Assembly (NCBI RefSeq): GCF_001976145.1
Contig: NZ_MOXD01000007.1
Location: 186,001 to 250,000, forward strand
Length of the DNA stretch: 64,000 nucleotides
Origin: Serratia oryzae
GTDB lineage: Bacteria > Pseudomonadota > Gammaproteobacteria > Enterobacterales > Enterobacteriaceae
Direction: 5' to 3'
A program made the position numbers and the translations under genes. Below, in pieces: positions 28,721-37,862 of this stretch. The notes under the pieces are model-generated. The model worked only from the letters and a program-made list of their open reading frames with translations, was not told where the DNA came from and searched no databases. Within the stretch, counting starts at the first letter, position 1, and every line of letters begins with the position of its first letter.

Positions 28721-29689
28721 TTACCTGAAAATCGCCGTGACCACCTCTTCCCCGACATACGCATAGCCGCGATACATGCCTTCACTGTTAAAAGCCAGGC
28801 TGATATTGCCTTGCGCATCAACGGCAACCAATCCGCCCTCACCGCCGATGGTGGGGAGTTTTTCCATCACCACCTGCTCGGTGGCCTGCGCCAGAGAAAG
28901 GCCGGCATAGCGCATCAGGGCACAGACGTCGTAGGCCGTGACCATGCGCATAAACATCTCTCCGGTACCGGTACAGGAAATGGCCGCCGTCTGGTTATCC
29001 GCATAGGTTCCCGCACCCAAAATCGGGCTATCGCCAACGCGCCCCGCCTGTTTATTGGTCATGCCGCCCGTGGAGGTTGCCGCCGCCAGGTTGCCGTAGC
29101 GATCGAGCGCGACGGCTCCGACGGTACCAAATTTATGTTCTTCAGCGATCGGCGAGGCTTGCTGGGTGAGCGTTTCGGCGCTGTGATCCAAGACCATGCC
29201 GCCATGGCCGTTTTTTACCCGGTAAAGCTGCTCGCGCCGGGCATCGGTAGAAAAATAGCTATTATCCACCAGTTCCAACCCCTGCTGACGGGCAAAGTCT
29301 TCGGCGCCTGCGCCGACAAACAGTACGTGATCGCTATGCTCCATAATGGCGCGGGCGGCTTGGATCGGGTGCTTGATATGGTTAACGCAAGAGAGTGCCC
29401 CGGCTTGCAGATCTGCGCCGTTCATGATCGCCGCATCCAGCTCGTGGGTTTCCGCATGGGTAAAGACCGCGCCTTTCCCGGCGTTGAATAACGGGCAATC
29501 TTCCAACAGCGTGACCGCCTGGGTGACGGCGTCGGTGGCGCTGCCACCCTCGGCTAAAATAGCCTGGCCTGCCGCTAACACCGCTTGCAGAGCCGCGTGG
29601 TATTCCTGTTCTTTTTGTGCCGTACAACTATGGCGGCTGATAGTGCCTGCTCCACCATGGATCACGATAACGGGCTTGATTGTACTCAT
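28721..29689 (-). CDS. iaaA: Isoaspartyl peptidase / L-asparaginase (Ntn hydrolase)
   Basis: 322 residues of the plant-type asparaginase family. N-terminal VIHGGAGTI, the autocleavage site with Thr nucleophile in FGTVGAVALDRYGN (about residue 183), and TSTGGMTNKQAGRVGDSP are diagnostic. It matures by self-cleavage into two subunits and hydrolyses beta-aspartyl dipeptides and asparagine. In E. coli iaaA is joined to the gsi glutathione transporter genes; here it closes an 11-gene peptide-uptake operon, 30 bp after the second ATPase gene. Confidence 0.95.
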   Translation of the reverse strand: MSTIKPVIVIHGGAGTISRHSCTAQKEQEYHAALQAVLAAGQAILAEGGSATDAVTQAVTLLEDCPLFNAGKGAVFTHAETHELDAAIMNGADLQAGALSCVNHIKHPIQAARAIMEHSDHVLFVGAGAEDFARQQGLELVDNSYFSTDARREQLYRVKNGHGGMVLDHSAETLTQQASPIAEEHKFGTVGAVALDRYGNLAAATSTGGMTNKQAGRVGDSPILGAGTYADNQTAAISCTGTGEMFMRMVTAYDVCALMRYAGLSLAQATEQVVMEKLPTIGGEGGLVAVDAQGNISLAFNSEGMYRGYAYVGEEVVTAIFR

Positions 29690-29718
29690 TGTATGACCTT
29701 GAATGCGTTAGGAATGGA

Positions 29719-30687
29719 TCAGTTAATCCGCTCTACATGGTGGCAGGCCACCTGCGTATTACCGAGCGTCCGTAATTGGGGTTCTTCCTGCTGGCAACGC
29801 GCATCGGCAAACGGGCAACGTTTGTGGAAGGCACAGCCAGAAGGGGGATTCAACGGGCTGGGCAACTCCCCCATGATCTTGATTTTGATCTGCCGATCTT
29901 CGGGATGGATGGTCGGGGTGGCCGACAGCAGCGCTTTGGTATAAGGGTGCAGCGGTTGCGCATAGAGCGTGGTTTTACTGCTGATTTCGACGGCGCGCCC
30001 GAGATACATCACCATGACGTCATTGGCGACATGCTCCACCACGGAAAGGTTGTGGGAAATAAACACGTAGGTGGTATTAAATTCCGCCTGCAAATCCATA
30101 AACAGATTCAGCACCTGAGCTTGGATCGAAACATCCAGCGCCGAGGTGGGCTCATCCGCAATCACAATTTTCGGGTTAAGTATCATGGCGCGGGCGATGG
30201 CGATCCGTTGCCGCTGCCCGCCGGAAAACATATGCGGGTAGCGGTGGTAATGCTCCGGGCGTAACCCGACTTTGCTCATCATCAGCCGCACCCGTTCCTC
30301 GCGCTCTTTGGCATTCAGCGAGGTGTTGATCGCCAGCGGATCGCTGAGCTGCGTGCCGATCTTGCTGCGTGGATTCAATGAGGCATAAGGGTTCTGGAAC
30401 ACCATCTGCACTTTGGCGCGCATCGCTTTGCGCTGGGCGGCCGTGGCGCTGGCGATATCCTGGCCATCAAGCACCAGCGAGCCTGAGGTCGGCGATTCAA
30501 TTAAGGTTAACTGGCGGGCCAGGGTGGATTTCCCGCAGCCGGACTCACCGACCACGGCCAGGGTTTTGCCGGAGGCCAGCGAAAAGCTGACCCCATTGAG
30601 CGCTTTTACGGTATGGCCCTTGCTCAAGAAACCCTGGCCAACCTCATAATGGCGAGTGAGATCGGTGGCTTGTAATATCGTTTTCAT
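29719..30687 (-). CDS. Peptide ABC transporter ATPase (DppF/OppF type)
   Basis: 322 residues. Walker [13 protein letters not shown], signature [13 protein letters not shown], Walker [13 protein letters not shown], and the C-terminal oligopeptide-ABC extension with the cysteines of an iron-sulfur-like motif ([10 protein letters not shown]...C...C). The start at 30687 ([16 protein letters not shown]) overlaps the stop of the other ATPase as ATGA; the longer open frame upstream has no similarity. Works as a heterodimer with the next protein. Confidence 0.93.
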   Translation of the reverse strand: MKTILQATDLTRHYEVGQGFLSKGHTVKALNGVSFSLASGKTLAVVGESGCGKSTLARQLTLIESPTSGSLVLDGQDIASATAAQRKAMRAKVQMVFQNPYASLNPRSKIGTQLSDPLAINTSLNAKEREERVRLMMSKVGLRPEHYHRYPHMFSGGQRQRIAIARAMILNPKIVIADEPTSALDVSIQAQVLNLFMDLQAEFNTTYVFISHNLSVVEHVANDVMVMYLGRAVEISSKTTLYAQPLHPYTKALLSATPTIHPEDRQIKIKIMGELPSPLNPPSGCAFHKRCPFADARCQQEEPQLRTLGNTQVACHHVERIN

Positions 30688-31658
30688 GGTTGACCTGACG
30701 CATTGAGAGGGAAGTAACACCTGACGGCATAGTTGTCGGTAACGGTGAGTTCTGGGCGCTGGGCGCTGCACTGCTGTTGAACATAAGGGCAGCGCGGGGC
30801 CAGTAAACAGCCGATCGGGCGATCAAATTGCCCAGGCACAATCCCCGGCAGGGTAAACAGCCGTTCGGTTCCCTTGCTGTGTTCAGGGATCGACTTCAGC
30901 AACGCCTGCGTATACGGGTGGTGTGGACGGCGGAAGATCGCCGGAACGGCGGAGACTTCTGCGATCTGCCCGGCATACATCACTACCGCTTTGTGGGCGA
31001 TCTCTGCCACCACCGCCAGATCGTGGGTGATCAAGATCAGCGCCATTCCCTGCGTTTTCTGCAGGTTCACCAGCAGCTCCATGATTTGCGCCTGAATGGT
31101 GACATCCAGCGCCGTGGTCGGCTCATCGGCGATCAATAACTTCGGCTTACAGGCGATGGCCATGGCGATCGCCACGCGCTGGCTCATTCCCCCCGATAAC
31201 TGATGGGGGTAGGCCTCTAAACGGCGAGCGGGATCGGGGATCTCCACCAGCGTCATCAGCTCAATGGCGCGATCGCGCAGCGCTGCCCCCTTCAGCCCTT
31301 GGTGCAGAGCCAGCACTTCCATAATCTGCCGCCCTACGGTGTAGCTGGGGTTGAGGCATGACATCGGATCCTGAAAAATCATGGCGATGTCTTTGCCGAT
31401 GATTTTGCGGCGTTCGCGTGCCGACAGGGTTAACATGTCGTGGCCGTCAAACTGCAGGGTGTCTGCGGAAACCCGCCCCTGCTTTTCCAACAGCCCCATC
31501 ATTGCCATCATGGTGACCGATTTACCCGATCCCGACTCGCCGACAATACCGACGATCTCACCGTGCTCGACGGTTAAATTCACATTTTCAACCGCGCGAA
31601 ACGGCTTTTTCCGCGCGCCAAAGGCCACGGAGAGATTACGAATATCCAACAGACTCAT
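30684..31658 (-). CDS. Peptide ABC transporter ATPase (DppD/OppD type)
   Basis: 324 residues. Walker [14 protein letters not shown], signature [13 protein letters not shown], Walker [13 protein letters not shown], then the Dpp/Opp C-terminal segment with clustered cysteines ([14 protein letters not shown]). Paired with the downstream ATPase. Nine bases separate it from the upstream permease gene. Confidence 0.93.
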   Translation of the reverse strand: MSLLDIRNLSVAFGARKKPFRAVENVNLTVEHGEIVGIVGESGSGKSVTMMAMMGLLEKQGRVSADTLQFDGHDMLTLSARERRKIIGKDIAMIFQDPMSCLNPSYTVGRQIMEVLALHQGLKGAALRDRAIELMTLVEIPDPARRLEAYPHQLSGGMSQRVAIAMAIACKPKLLIADEPTTALDVTIQAQIMELLVNLQKTQGMALILITHDLAVVAEIAHKAVVMYAGQIAEVSAVPAIFRRPHHPYTQALLKSIPEHSKGTERLFTLPGIVPGQFDRPIGCLLAPRCPYVQQQCSAQRPELTVTDNYAVRCYFPLNASGQP

Positions 31659-31667
31659 GCGTTCACC

Positions 31668-32594
31668 TTATCCTGCTTGCTTCAGTCGAGGATCCAGTGC
31701 GTCACGCAGACCATCACCGATCAGATTGATAGACACTACCGACAACAGAATCGTCAGGCCCGGCATGGTGACAATCCACCAGGCGCGCTCCATATATTCA
31801 CGCGCCGACGCCAGCATGGTGCCCCATTCCGGGTCCGGCGGCTGAATACCCAGCCCGAGGAAGCCCAGTGCGGCAATTTCCAGGATCGCCGAGGAGAAAC
31901 TCATGGTCATGTGCACAATCAGCGGTGCCATGCAGTTCGGCAGCACGGTGAAGAACATCAGGCGCAGCGTACCGGCTCCGCCAACCCGGGCGGCCGTGAC
32001 GTAGTCCCGGTTCAGCTCCATCATCACCGACGCCCGCGTCAGGCGGACATAGCCGGGTAACGACGCAATGGCGATGGCGATCATCGCATTGAGCAGGCCC
32101 GGGCCGAGAACCGCCATAATGGCGACCGCCAGCAGCAGGGTGGGCATCGACATCATGATGTCCATCAAGCGCATGACGGCGACGCCGATGAAGCGCGGAT
32201 AAAATGCCGCCAGCAGCCCCAGCATGGCGCCGGGGATCAGGGCGAAAATCACCGCACAGAACCCGATAAACAGCGACAAACGCCCGCCGTACATCAAACG
32301 GGAAAGAATGTCGCGCCCGACCTCGTCAGTCCCTAGGGGGAAGGCGGCACTGCCGTGTTCTTGCCACATCGGCGGCTGCATCAGGTGATCGCGGTATTGC
32401 GTGATCGGATCATAAGGCGCCAGCCAAGGGGCAAAAACGGCGGCAATCAGCACGATCGCGATGAAACCCAGCGCGATCGAGGCACCGCGGTTCGTTGCAA
32501 AGCTCTGGCAGAACTCTTTTAATGGCGAGGGATAGCGGTATGAGAGATCGTCCTGATCCATCGCCATGCCGTTATTTAAAATTGCATTAGACAT
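31668..32594 (-). CDS. Peptide ABC transporter permease (DppC type)
   Basis: 308 residues with six TM helices and the EAA-type coupling loop ARVGGAGTLRLMFFTVLPNCMAPL (about 205-228). The N-terminal OppC-like segment (about 30-55) precedes. Two ATGs lie side by side at 32597 and 32594; the second has AGGAG at six-base spacing and is preferred. Forms the channel with the DppB-type permease. Confidence 0.92.
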   Translation of the reverse strand: MSNAILNNGMAMDQDDLSYRYPSPLKEFCQSFATNRGASIALGFIAIVLIAAVFAPWLAPYDPITQYRDHLMQPPMWQEHGSAAFPLGTDEVGRDILSRLMYGGRLSLFIGFCAVIFALIPGAMLGLLAAFYPRFIGVAVMRLMDIMMSMPTLLLAVAIMAVLGPGLLNAMIAIAIASLPGYVRLTRASVMMELNRDYVTAARVGGAGTLRLMFFTVLPNCMAPLIVHMTMSFSSAILEIAALGFLGLGIQPPDPEWGTMLASAREYMERAWWIVTMPGLTILLSVVSINLIGDGLRDALDPRLKQAG

Positions 32595-32606
32595 CATCGG
32601 CTCCTG

Positions 32607-33632
32607 TTAAGCGTGGCGAATACGCGGGTTGACTACGCCGTATAAAATATCCACCAGCACGTTGGTGAGAATGACCAACGTGGCAACCAGCAGAATACCG
32701 TTCTGCACCACCTGGTAATCGCGGCGGCCAATCGCCTCGATCAGCCACTTGCCAATGCCGGGCCAGGAGAAAATGGTTTCTGTCATCACCGCACCGCCCA
32801 GAAGAGAACTGACGCTCAGGCCGATAATGGTTAACACCGGGATCAAGGCATTGCGCAGGGCGTGGCCAAAAATGACCCGCAACGGCGATAACCCTTTGGC
32901 GTAGGCGGTGCGCACATAATCTTCGCGCAGCACCTCCAGCATTGATGAACGAGTCATGCGCGAGACAATTGCCAACGGCACGGTAGCCAGGACGATCGCC
33001 GGGAGGATCAGGTGTTTGAGCGCGTTAAGGAAAGCCCCTTGATTGGCATCGGGATCCTGATATTGCGCGATCAGCGTATCGATCAGCATAAAACCGCTGT
33101 GGGGTTCGATATCAAAATCCAGATCAATGCGGCCTGATACCGGCGTCCAGCCCAACTGCACCGAAAAGAACATGATCAGGATTAAGCTCCACCAGAAAAT
33201 CGGCATGGAAAAGCCGGTTAATGACAGGCCCATCACGCCATGATCAAAAATAGAACCACGCTTAACGGCGGCTAATACCCCAATCGGGATGCCGACAATA
33301 ATGGCCAGAATCATTGCCAGCGTGGCTAATTCCAACGTGGCGGGAAACAGCGTCAGAAACTCATGCAGCACCGACTCATTGGAGGTGAGTGACATGCCTA
33401 AATCGCCGTGCAGCAGGCTGCTCAGATAATTGAGATACTGCTGCGGCAGGGGCAAATCCAAGCCGAGTTTTTTCAGCATTTCAGCGTGATAAGCGGGATC
33501 CAGGCCGCGTTCGCCCATCATGATTTCCACCGGATCGCCTGGGATCAGATGAACCAGCATAAACGTAATCAAGGTGATCCCGATAAAGCTCGGGATCAGC
33601 ATCAATAGGCGCTTTATAATAAATTTAACCAT
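32607..33632 (-). CDS. Peptide ABC transporter permease (DppB type)
   Basis: 341 residues, matching DppB length. Begins MVKFIIKRLLMLIPSFIGIT, the DppB/GsiC hallmark, with HLIPGDPVEIMMGERG after TM1 and the coupling loop YAKGLSPLRVIFGHALRNALIPVL. The frame is open to 33761, but the start at 33632 is the family start and follows AGG. Next to the DppC-type gene with 12 bp between. Confidence 0.93.
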   Translation of the reverse strand: MVKFIIKRLLMLIPSFIGITLITFMLVHLIPGDPVEIMMGERGLDPAYHAEMLKKLGLDLPLPQQYLNYLSSLLHGDLGMSLTSNESVLHEFLTLFPATLELATLAMILAIIVGIPIGVLAAVKRGSIFDHGVMGLSLTGFSMPIFWWSLILIMFFSVQLGWTPVSGRIDLDFDIEPHSGFMLIDTLIAQYQDPDANQGAFLNALKHLILPAIVLATVPLAIVSRMTRSSMLEVLREDYVRTAYAKGLSPLRVIFGHALRNALIPVLTIIGLSVSSLLGGAVMTETIFSWPGIGKWLIEAIGRRDYQVVQNGILLVATLVILTNVLVDILYGVVNPRIRHA

Positions 33633-33699
33633 CGGAGTACCTATTAAGAGTGCGTAGGTGCGGGGAGCATCCCCCGCGCACCGGGTGAATCTGAACGCG

Positions 33700-34446
33700 T
33701 TACTTGCCACCATCAACGGAGAGTGTCTGGCCCGACACCCAGCCCGCATAAGGGGAGGCAAAGAACAGAACGGCGTGGGCGATATCTTCCGCTTTACCTA
33801 AACGGCGCATGGCGATTTGGCTCAAAATCGTCTGCTGTTTAGCTTCGCCAAATTTTTGCCACTGGCGCTCGCTGCTGGGGTTGGAGCGCACAAAGCCGGG
33901 GGCAACGCTGTTAACGGTAATACCGAAGGGGCCCAGTTCATGGCCGAGCTGACGGGTCAGGCCAATCTGCGCCGCCTTCGCGGAAGCATAGGCCTGTATC
34001 CCGGTCAGGCTGATACCTAGCCCGGCTCCGCTGGAGATATTGATAATGCGGCCATAGTTAGCTGCTTTCATCGCCGGGGCGACGGCCTGGGCGAACCAGA
34101 ATGTGCTGTCCACGTTAACCTGGAACAGGGCGTGCCACTGCTGCGGGGTAATGGTTTCGAGCGGATGGCCCTCTTGCCCGCGCACCCCGCCGGCACAGTT
34201 CACCAGCACGTCCACCTTGCCAACCTCAGTGACAAAGGCCTGCACCTGCGCCTGATCGGTGACATCGACGATGCGCGCCTGTGCCAACGGCCCACACTCT
34301 TGCTGGGTGATAGCCAGCGTGTCTGCATCCACATCGCAGATCCACACCTTGCCACCCAGCGCTGCAAAGGCTTTGGCGATCGCGCGGCCAATACCCTGTG
34401 CGGCGCCGGTGACGATGATCTGCTGTTCAGAAAAATCAAATTTCAT
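33700..34446 (-). CDS. Short-chain dehydrogenase/reductase in the peptide operon
   Basis: 248 residues of the classical SDR family. Nucleotide-binding TGAAQGIG (about residues 12-19), NAGG-type NCAGG near 84, active site Ser in NISSGAG and YASAK near 150-154. Acidic residue at the end of beta-2 (ICDVDAD) suggests NAD preference. Substrate unknown. It starts three bases after the stop of the ketopantoate reductase-like gene, and lies between metabolic and transporter genes of one operon. Confidence 0.9.
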   Translation of the reverse strand: MKFDFSEQQIIVTGAAQGIGRAIAKAFAALGGKVWICDVDADTLAITQQECGPLAQARIVDVTDQAQVQAFVTEVGKVDVLVNCAGGVRGQEGHPLETITPQQWHALFQVNVDSTFWFAQAVAPAMKAANYGRIINISSGAGLGISLTGIQAYASAKAAQIGLTRQLGHELGPFGITVNSVAPGFVRSNPSSERQWQKFGEAKQQTILSQIAMRRLGKAEDIAHAVLFFASPYAGWVSGQTLSVDGGK

Positions 34447-34449
34447 CTG

Positions 34450-35526
34450 TTACTCCTTGCTCCCGTAATGAGCGACTGGCGGCACCAGGGCGGCAACCCG
34501 ATCGAGGTTGGCCCAGGATAAAGGCGTGCCCTGTTCGATCTGGTGAATACCGCTAATCACTGCTTGCAACAGTGGGGTGGCAATGCCTAAGCGTTCCGCC
34601 TCCTGCACAATCACGCCGAGTTGTTGATCCACCTCGGTTTTACGCTTATGAATGGCGAGATCACGCCAAATGCCGCTGTGGGTTTTGGCCGAGCGCTGGT
34701 TGAATGCCACCATCGCATCCATCGAGGCATGGCTTTGCTCTGTAGTGGCCTGGGCGCTGAAGGCGGGGGGATGAAAACCATTGAAGCCTTCCAGCGGAAT
34801 GTTGGCCGCAGCGGCCACCGCACACACCTCTTTGCCGATAGCGATCAGGACGTTGCGGTAATCAGGATGTGCCAGCACATCGACAATTGACGCGTTGGTC
34901 AGCGCAGTGCCGAACAGCAGCGCACCATAACCCAACTTGCCCCATAAATAGCTGAAGATATGCTCCGTTTGCAGTGCATTCGGTTCAAATCGCTGCATCA
35001 AATGCAGAATATCGGCCAGGCGAGGGGTTAAAGCGCCTTGCAGTTCACCGATCACCACGGCACCACGCCCGGCGTAATGAATGTGGCCCGGTTCTAAAAT
35101 GTCGGCACCAAAGTTGATAAAGCAGCCAATGGTGCGTGATTCGCCGACGATGTTGGCAATAATCAGCTCATTCAAACCATTTTGCACCGAGATCACCTCA
35201 CCATGCTCGGCCAGGTGCGGAGCCAGGCTGCGGCAGGCGGCCTCCGTATGCTGTGCCTTGGTGCAGAGAAAGATGCGCTGATACTGTTGCGGGCTGGCGT
35301 TACCTGCGGCGCTTGGCGACCCAAGTTGCTCCGGTAACACCGCACGGGCAGGGACGACAAACTCCTCGATCGGCCCGCTGATGCGTAAACCCTGTTGGTT
35401 AATGGCCGCCACATGGGCAGGGTTGTTGTCCACCAGCAGCACATCGAGCCCGGCGCGGATCCAATAGGCAGCCAGGGTGCCGCCCATGGCACCTGCACCC
35501 CAGACTAAAATCGGTGATGGATTCAT
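34450..35526 (-). CDS. 2-dehydropantoate 2-reductase (ApbA/PanE)-family protein
   Basis: 358 residues. N-terminal Rossmann motif VWGAGAMGGTLAAYW (GxGxxG, about residues 8-20) and the ApbA C-terminal helical domain. It is longer than PanE (303), and its place in a peptide catabolic operon makes a pantothenate role unlikely; it may reduce or oxidise a 2-keto acid or hydroxy acid product (inference). The ATG at 35526 overlaps the creatininase stop (ATGA). Confidence 0.87.
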   Translation of the reverse strand: MNPSPILVWGAGAMGGTLAAYWIRAGLDVLLVDNNPAHVAAINQQGLRISGPIEEFVVPARAVLPEQLGSPSAAGNASPQQYQRIFLCTKAQHTEAACRSLAPHLAEHGEVISVQNGLNELIIANIVGESRTIGCFINFGADILEPGHIHYAGRGAVVIGELQGALTPRLADILHLMQRFEPNALQTEHIFSYLWGKLGYGALLFGTALTNASIVDVLAHPDYRNVLIAIGKEVCAVAAAANIPLEGFNGFHPPAFSAQATTEQSHASMDAMVAFNQRSAKTHSGIWRDLAIHKRKTEVDQQLGVIVQEAERLGIATPLLQAVISGIHQIEQGTPLSWANLDRVAALVPPVAHYGSKE

Positions 35527-36224
35527 TCCCAAGGCCCCTGCAGAATGGCGCGAGTCTCTTCCACCGCCACTTGCCACATGGCATTTTCCACCTCTGCAGG
35601 GCGCTGATACCAGCCACCAAAGTTGCCGTCGCCCAGGTATTCTTTGGCCTGTGCTGCGTTCATCACATGGAAGCGCTGATAATCAATCGGCGCTTTGCGT
35701 GCGTCTGGGCAGGGGGCGTCAGCCAACCGCGTCCAGGGTAAATTTTCCATCCAACTGGCGTGGGAAGAGGTGGGATCCACCGAGCGCACGTTGGCCAGGG
35801 TATGCGGCGCATTCCACCAGTTGTAGAAGCGCACCTTAACGCCTGGATTACTCAGCATCCATTCTGTGGCGGCGCTGGCGGCCGGTTGATTGCCGCCATG
35901 GCCGTTCACCAGCACAATACGTTTGAAACCGGAACGGGCGAGGCTGTCTAAAAGATCGTGGATCACCCGCACATAGGTTTCTACACGCAAAGAGACCGTG
36001 CCGGGAAAAGCGGCGAAATAGGGCGTTACGCCAAAAGGGATCGCCGGATAGACCGGAATACCCAAAGGTTCGGCCGCATCTACCGCCACTTTCTCTGCCA
36101 GGATCATATCAACGGCCAGGCTCAAATAAGCATGCTGCTCAACGCTGCCTAATGGCACCACGACGCGATCGTCCTGCTGCAGGTAGGATTCGAGCTGCAT
36201 CCAGTTCATATCTGCAATTTTCAT
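35523..36224 (-). CDS. Creatininase-family amidohydrolase
   Basis: 233 residues. Metal-site motif PLGSVEQHAYLSLAVD (about 24-39) and NGHGGNQPA (about 114-122), both typical of creatininase-fold enzymes that open cyclic or linear amides. In classical creatininases the first motif reads EQHGPHLP; here EQHAYLSL, so one usual histidine is absent and specificity may differ. Coupled to the downstream reductase gene by ATGA; 27 bp after the M32 peptidase gene. Confidence 0.88.
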   Translation of the reverse strand: MKIADMNWMQLESYLQQDDRVVVPLGSVEQHAYLSLAVDMILAEKVAVDAAEPLGIPVYPAIPFGVTPYFAAFPGTVSLRVETYVRVIHDLLDSLARSGFKRIVLVNGHGGNQPAASAATEWMLSNPGVKVRFYNWWNAPHTLANVRSVDPTSSHASWMENLPWTRLADAPCPDARKAPIDYQRFHVMNAAQAKEYLGDGNFGGWYQRPAEVENAMWQVAVEETRAILQGPWE

Positions 36225-36251
36225 GATTTATCCCTCGGTTAGCCGCGTCGT

Positions 36252-37766
36252 TTACAGTTGATAAAGCGCGGTGAATTTCTGTTCCAGATAATCAAGATAA
36301 GGGGTGGCATCCAGCCCTTTACCGGTGGTGCGCTGTAATAGCTCATGGGGTAAATAAGTGCGGCCATGCTGCAGAATGTTTTCTGTCAGCCAGCCTTTCA
36401 GTGGCAGGTAGTTCCCCTGTTCTAACGCCGTGGCTAATGACGGCTGCTGTTGCAGGGCGGCGGCCATAAATTGTGAGCCCATGACGTTGCCGAGGGTGTA
36501 AGTGGGGAATGAACCGATCATGCCTTTTGACCAGTGGATATCCTGCAGCACCCCAAGCGTATCCGTGGTGGGTTTAACGCCGAGATAGGCCTGGATTTTT
36601 TCAGCCCAAAACGCCGGTAAGTCACTGACTTTCAGGCTGCCTTCAATCAGGCCCATTTCTATTTCAACCCGCAGCATCACGTGGAAATCGTAGGTCAGTT
36701 CATCGGCTTCGACGCGGATCAGGCTAGGCTCTGAGCGGTTGATCGCCCGGTGGAACTGCTCGACAGACACATCGTCCAGCACACCGGGGAAGGTGGCCTG
36801 TAGCTCGGCATAGTGGTTATGCCAGAACGGCAGAGAGCGGCCCACGCGGTTTTCCCACAGGCGCGACTGCGACTCGTGCACCCCGTAGCTGGTGCCAGCG
36901 ACCGCATACAGCCCGAACAGATCCAGCGTGAGCGCGGTGCCGCTGAGTTCTGGGGCGACATTCTGCTCATAAATGGCATGTCCTGCCTCATGCAGGGTGC
37001 CAAACAGCCCGGCATTGAGAAACTGCGGATTAAACCGGGTCGTGATGCGCACGTCTTCGCGGGTGATAGAGATTTCAAAAGGGTGCGTGGTGGTATCTAA
37101 ACGGCCACGTTGGAAATCATAGCCAATCTTCCCGGCCAGCTTGGTGGACAGCGCCCGCTGCTGATCGACCGGAAAATGACGATGCAGGAAGGTGTTATCA
37201 GGCTTAGGTGCGGCGTGAACGCGTTTTACCAACGGCAATAACCGCGCCTGTAGCTGGGCAAACAGGGCCTTTAACGCTGGGACGGTTAAACCTGGCTCAT
37301 ATTCATGGGTCAGGGCCTCATAAGGGTGATTTTCGTAACCCACCACCTCGGCAAACCGGCGTTTTAAAGCAACAATCTTTTCTAAATAGGGTTGGAACAG
37401 GCTGAAGTTATTCTGTTCACGCGCTTGGCGCCACGCCACTTCGGCCACGGCCACTAATTGTGCCTGTTCCACCACTAGGCTGGCAGGGACCTTTTTATAG
37501 TGGGCAATCGCCTGTTGTAATGCCTGATGAGAACGTTGCTGATGCAGGGTTAAATTCGGTAATGCTGCTTCATCGGCCAACGCGCTGGCTAATTCGGGAG
37601 ACAGGATTATGCTCTGTGCCAGGCTGCTCAAGGTGGCAATCTGTTGCCCACGCTGAAGGCTGGCACCGTTTGGCATGCCGGTGCTGGCATCCCAATTTAA
37701 TAAATTAATCACATTGAGCAGATCGCTGAGACGGGCGATCTGCGCCTTTAATGGCGTCGCGGTCAT
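36252..37766 (-). CDS. M32-family (Taq-type) metallocarboxypeptidase
   Basis: 504 residues, normal for the family. The zinc motif HEAGHAIYE lies near residue 265 with the downstream Glu ligand in VHESQSR (about 295). M32 enzymes remove C-terminal residues from short peptides in the cytoplasm and have broad specificity. No signal peptide. In this operon it probably trims imported oligopeptides. Confidence 0.93.
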   Translation of the reverse strand: MTATPLKAQIARLSDLLNVINLLNWDASTGMPNGASLQRGQQIATLSSLAQSIILSPELASALADEAALPNLTLHQQRSHQALQQAIAHYKKVPASLVVEQAQLVAVAEVAWRQAREQNNFSLFQPYLEKIVALKRRFAEVVGYENHPYEALTHEYEPGLTVPALKALFAQLQARLLPLVKRVHAAPKPDNTFLHRHFPVDQQRALSTKLAGKIGYDFQRGRLDTTTHPFEISITREDVRITTRFNPQFLNAGLFGTLHEAGHAIYEQNVAPELSGTALTLDLFGLYAVAGTSYGVHESQSRLWENRVGRSLPFWHNHYAELQATFPGVLDDVSVEQFHRAINRSEPSLIRVEADELTYDFHVMLRVEIEMGLIEGSLKVSDLPAFWAEKIQAYLGVKPTTDTLGVLQDIHWSKGMIGSFPTYTLGNVMGSQFMAAALQQQPSLATALEQGNYLPLKGWLTENILQHGRTYLPHELLQRTTGKGLDATPYLDYLEQKFTALYQL

Positions 37767-37862
37767 GATATAAATATATCCTTATATGCACCCACTCTCA
37801 TTCCCGCTATTGGCATAACGGGAAGAGTGTTGGGGTAATATTGCGGCTTAGGTTATTGCAGA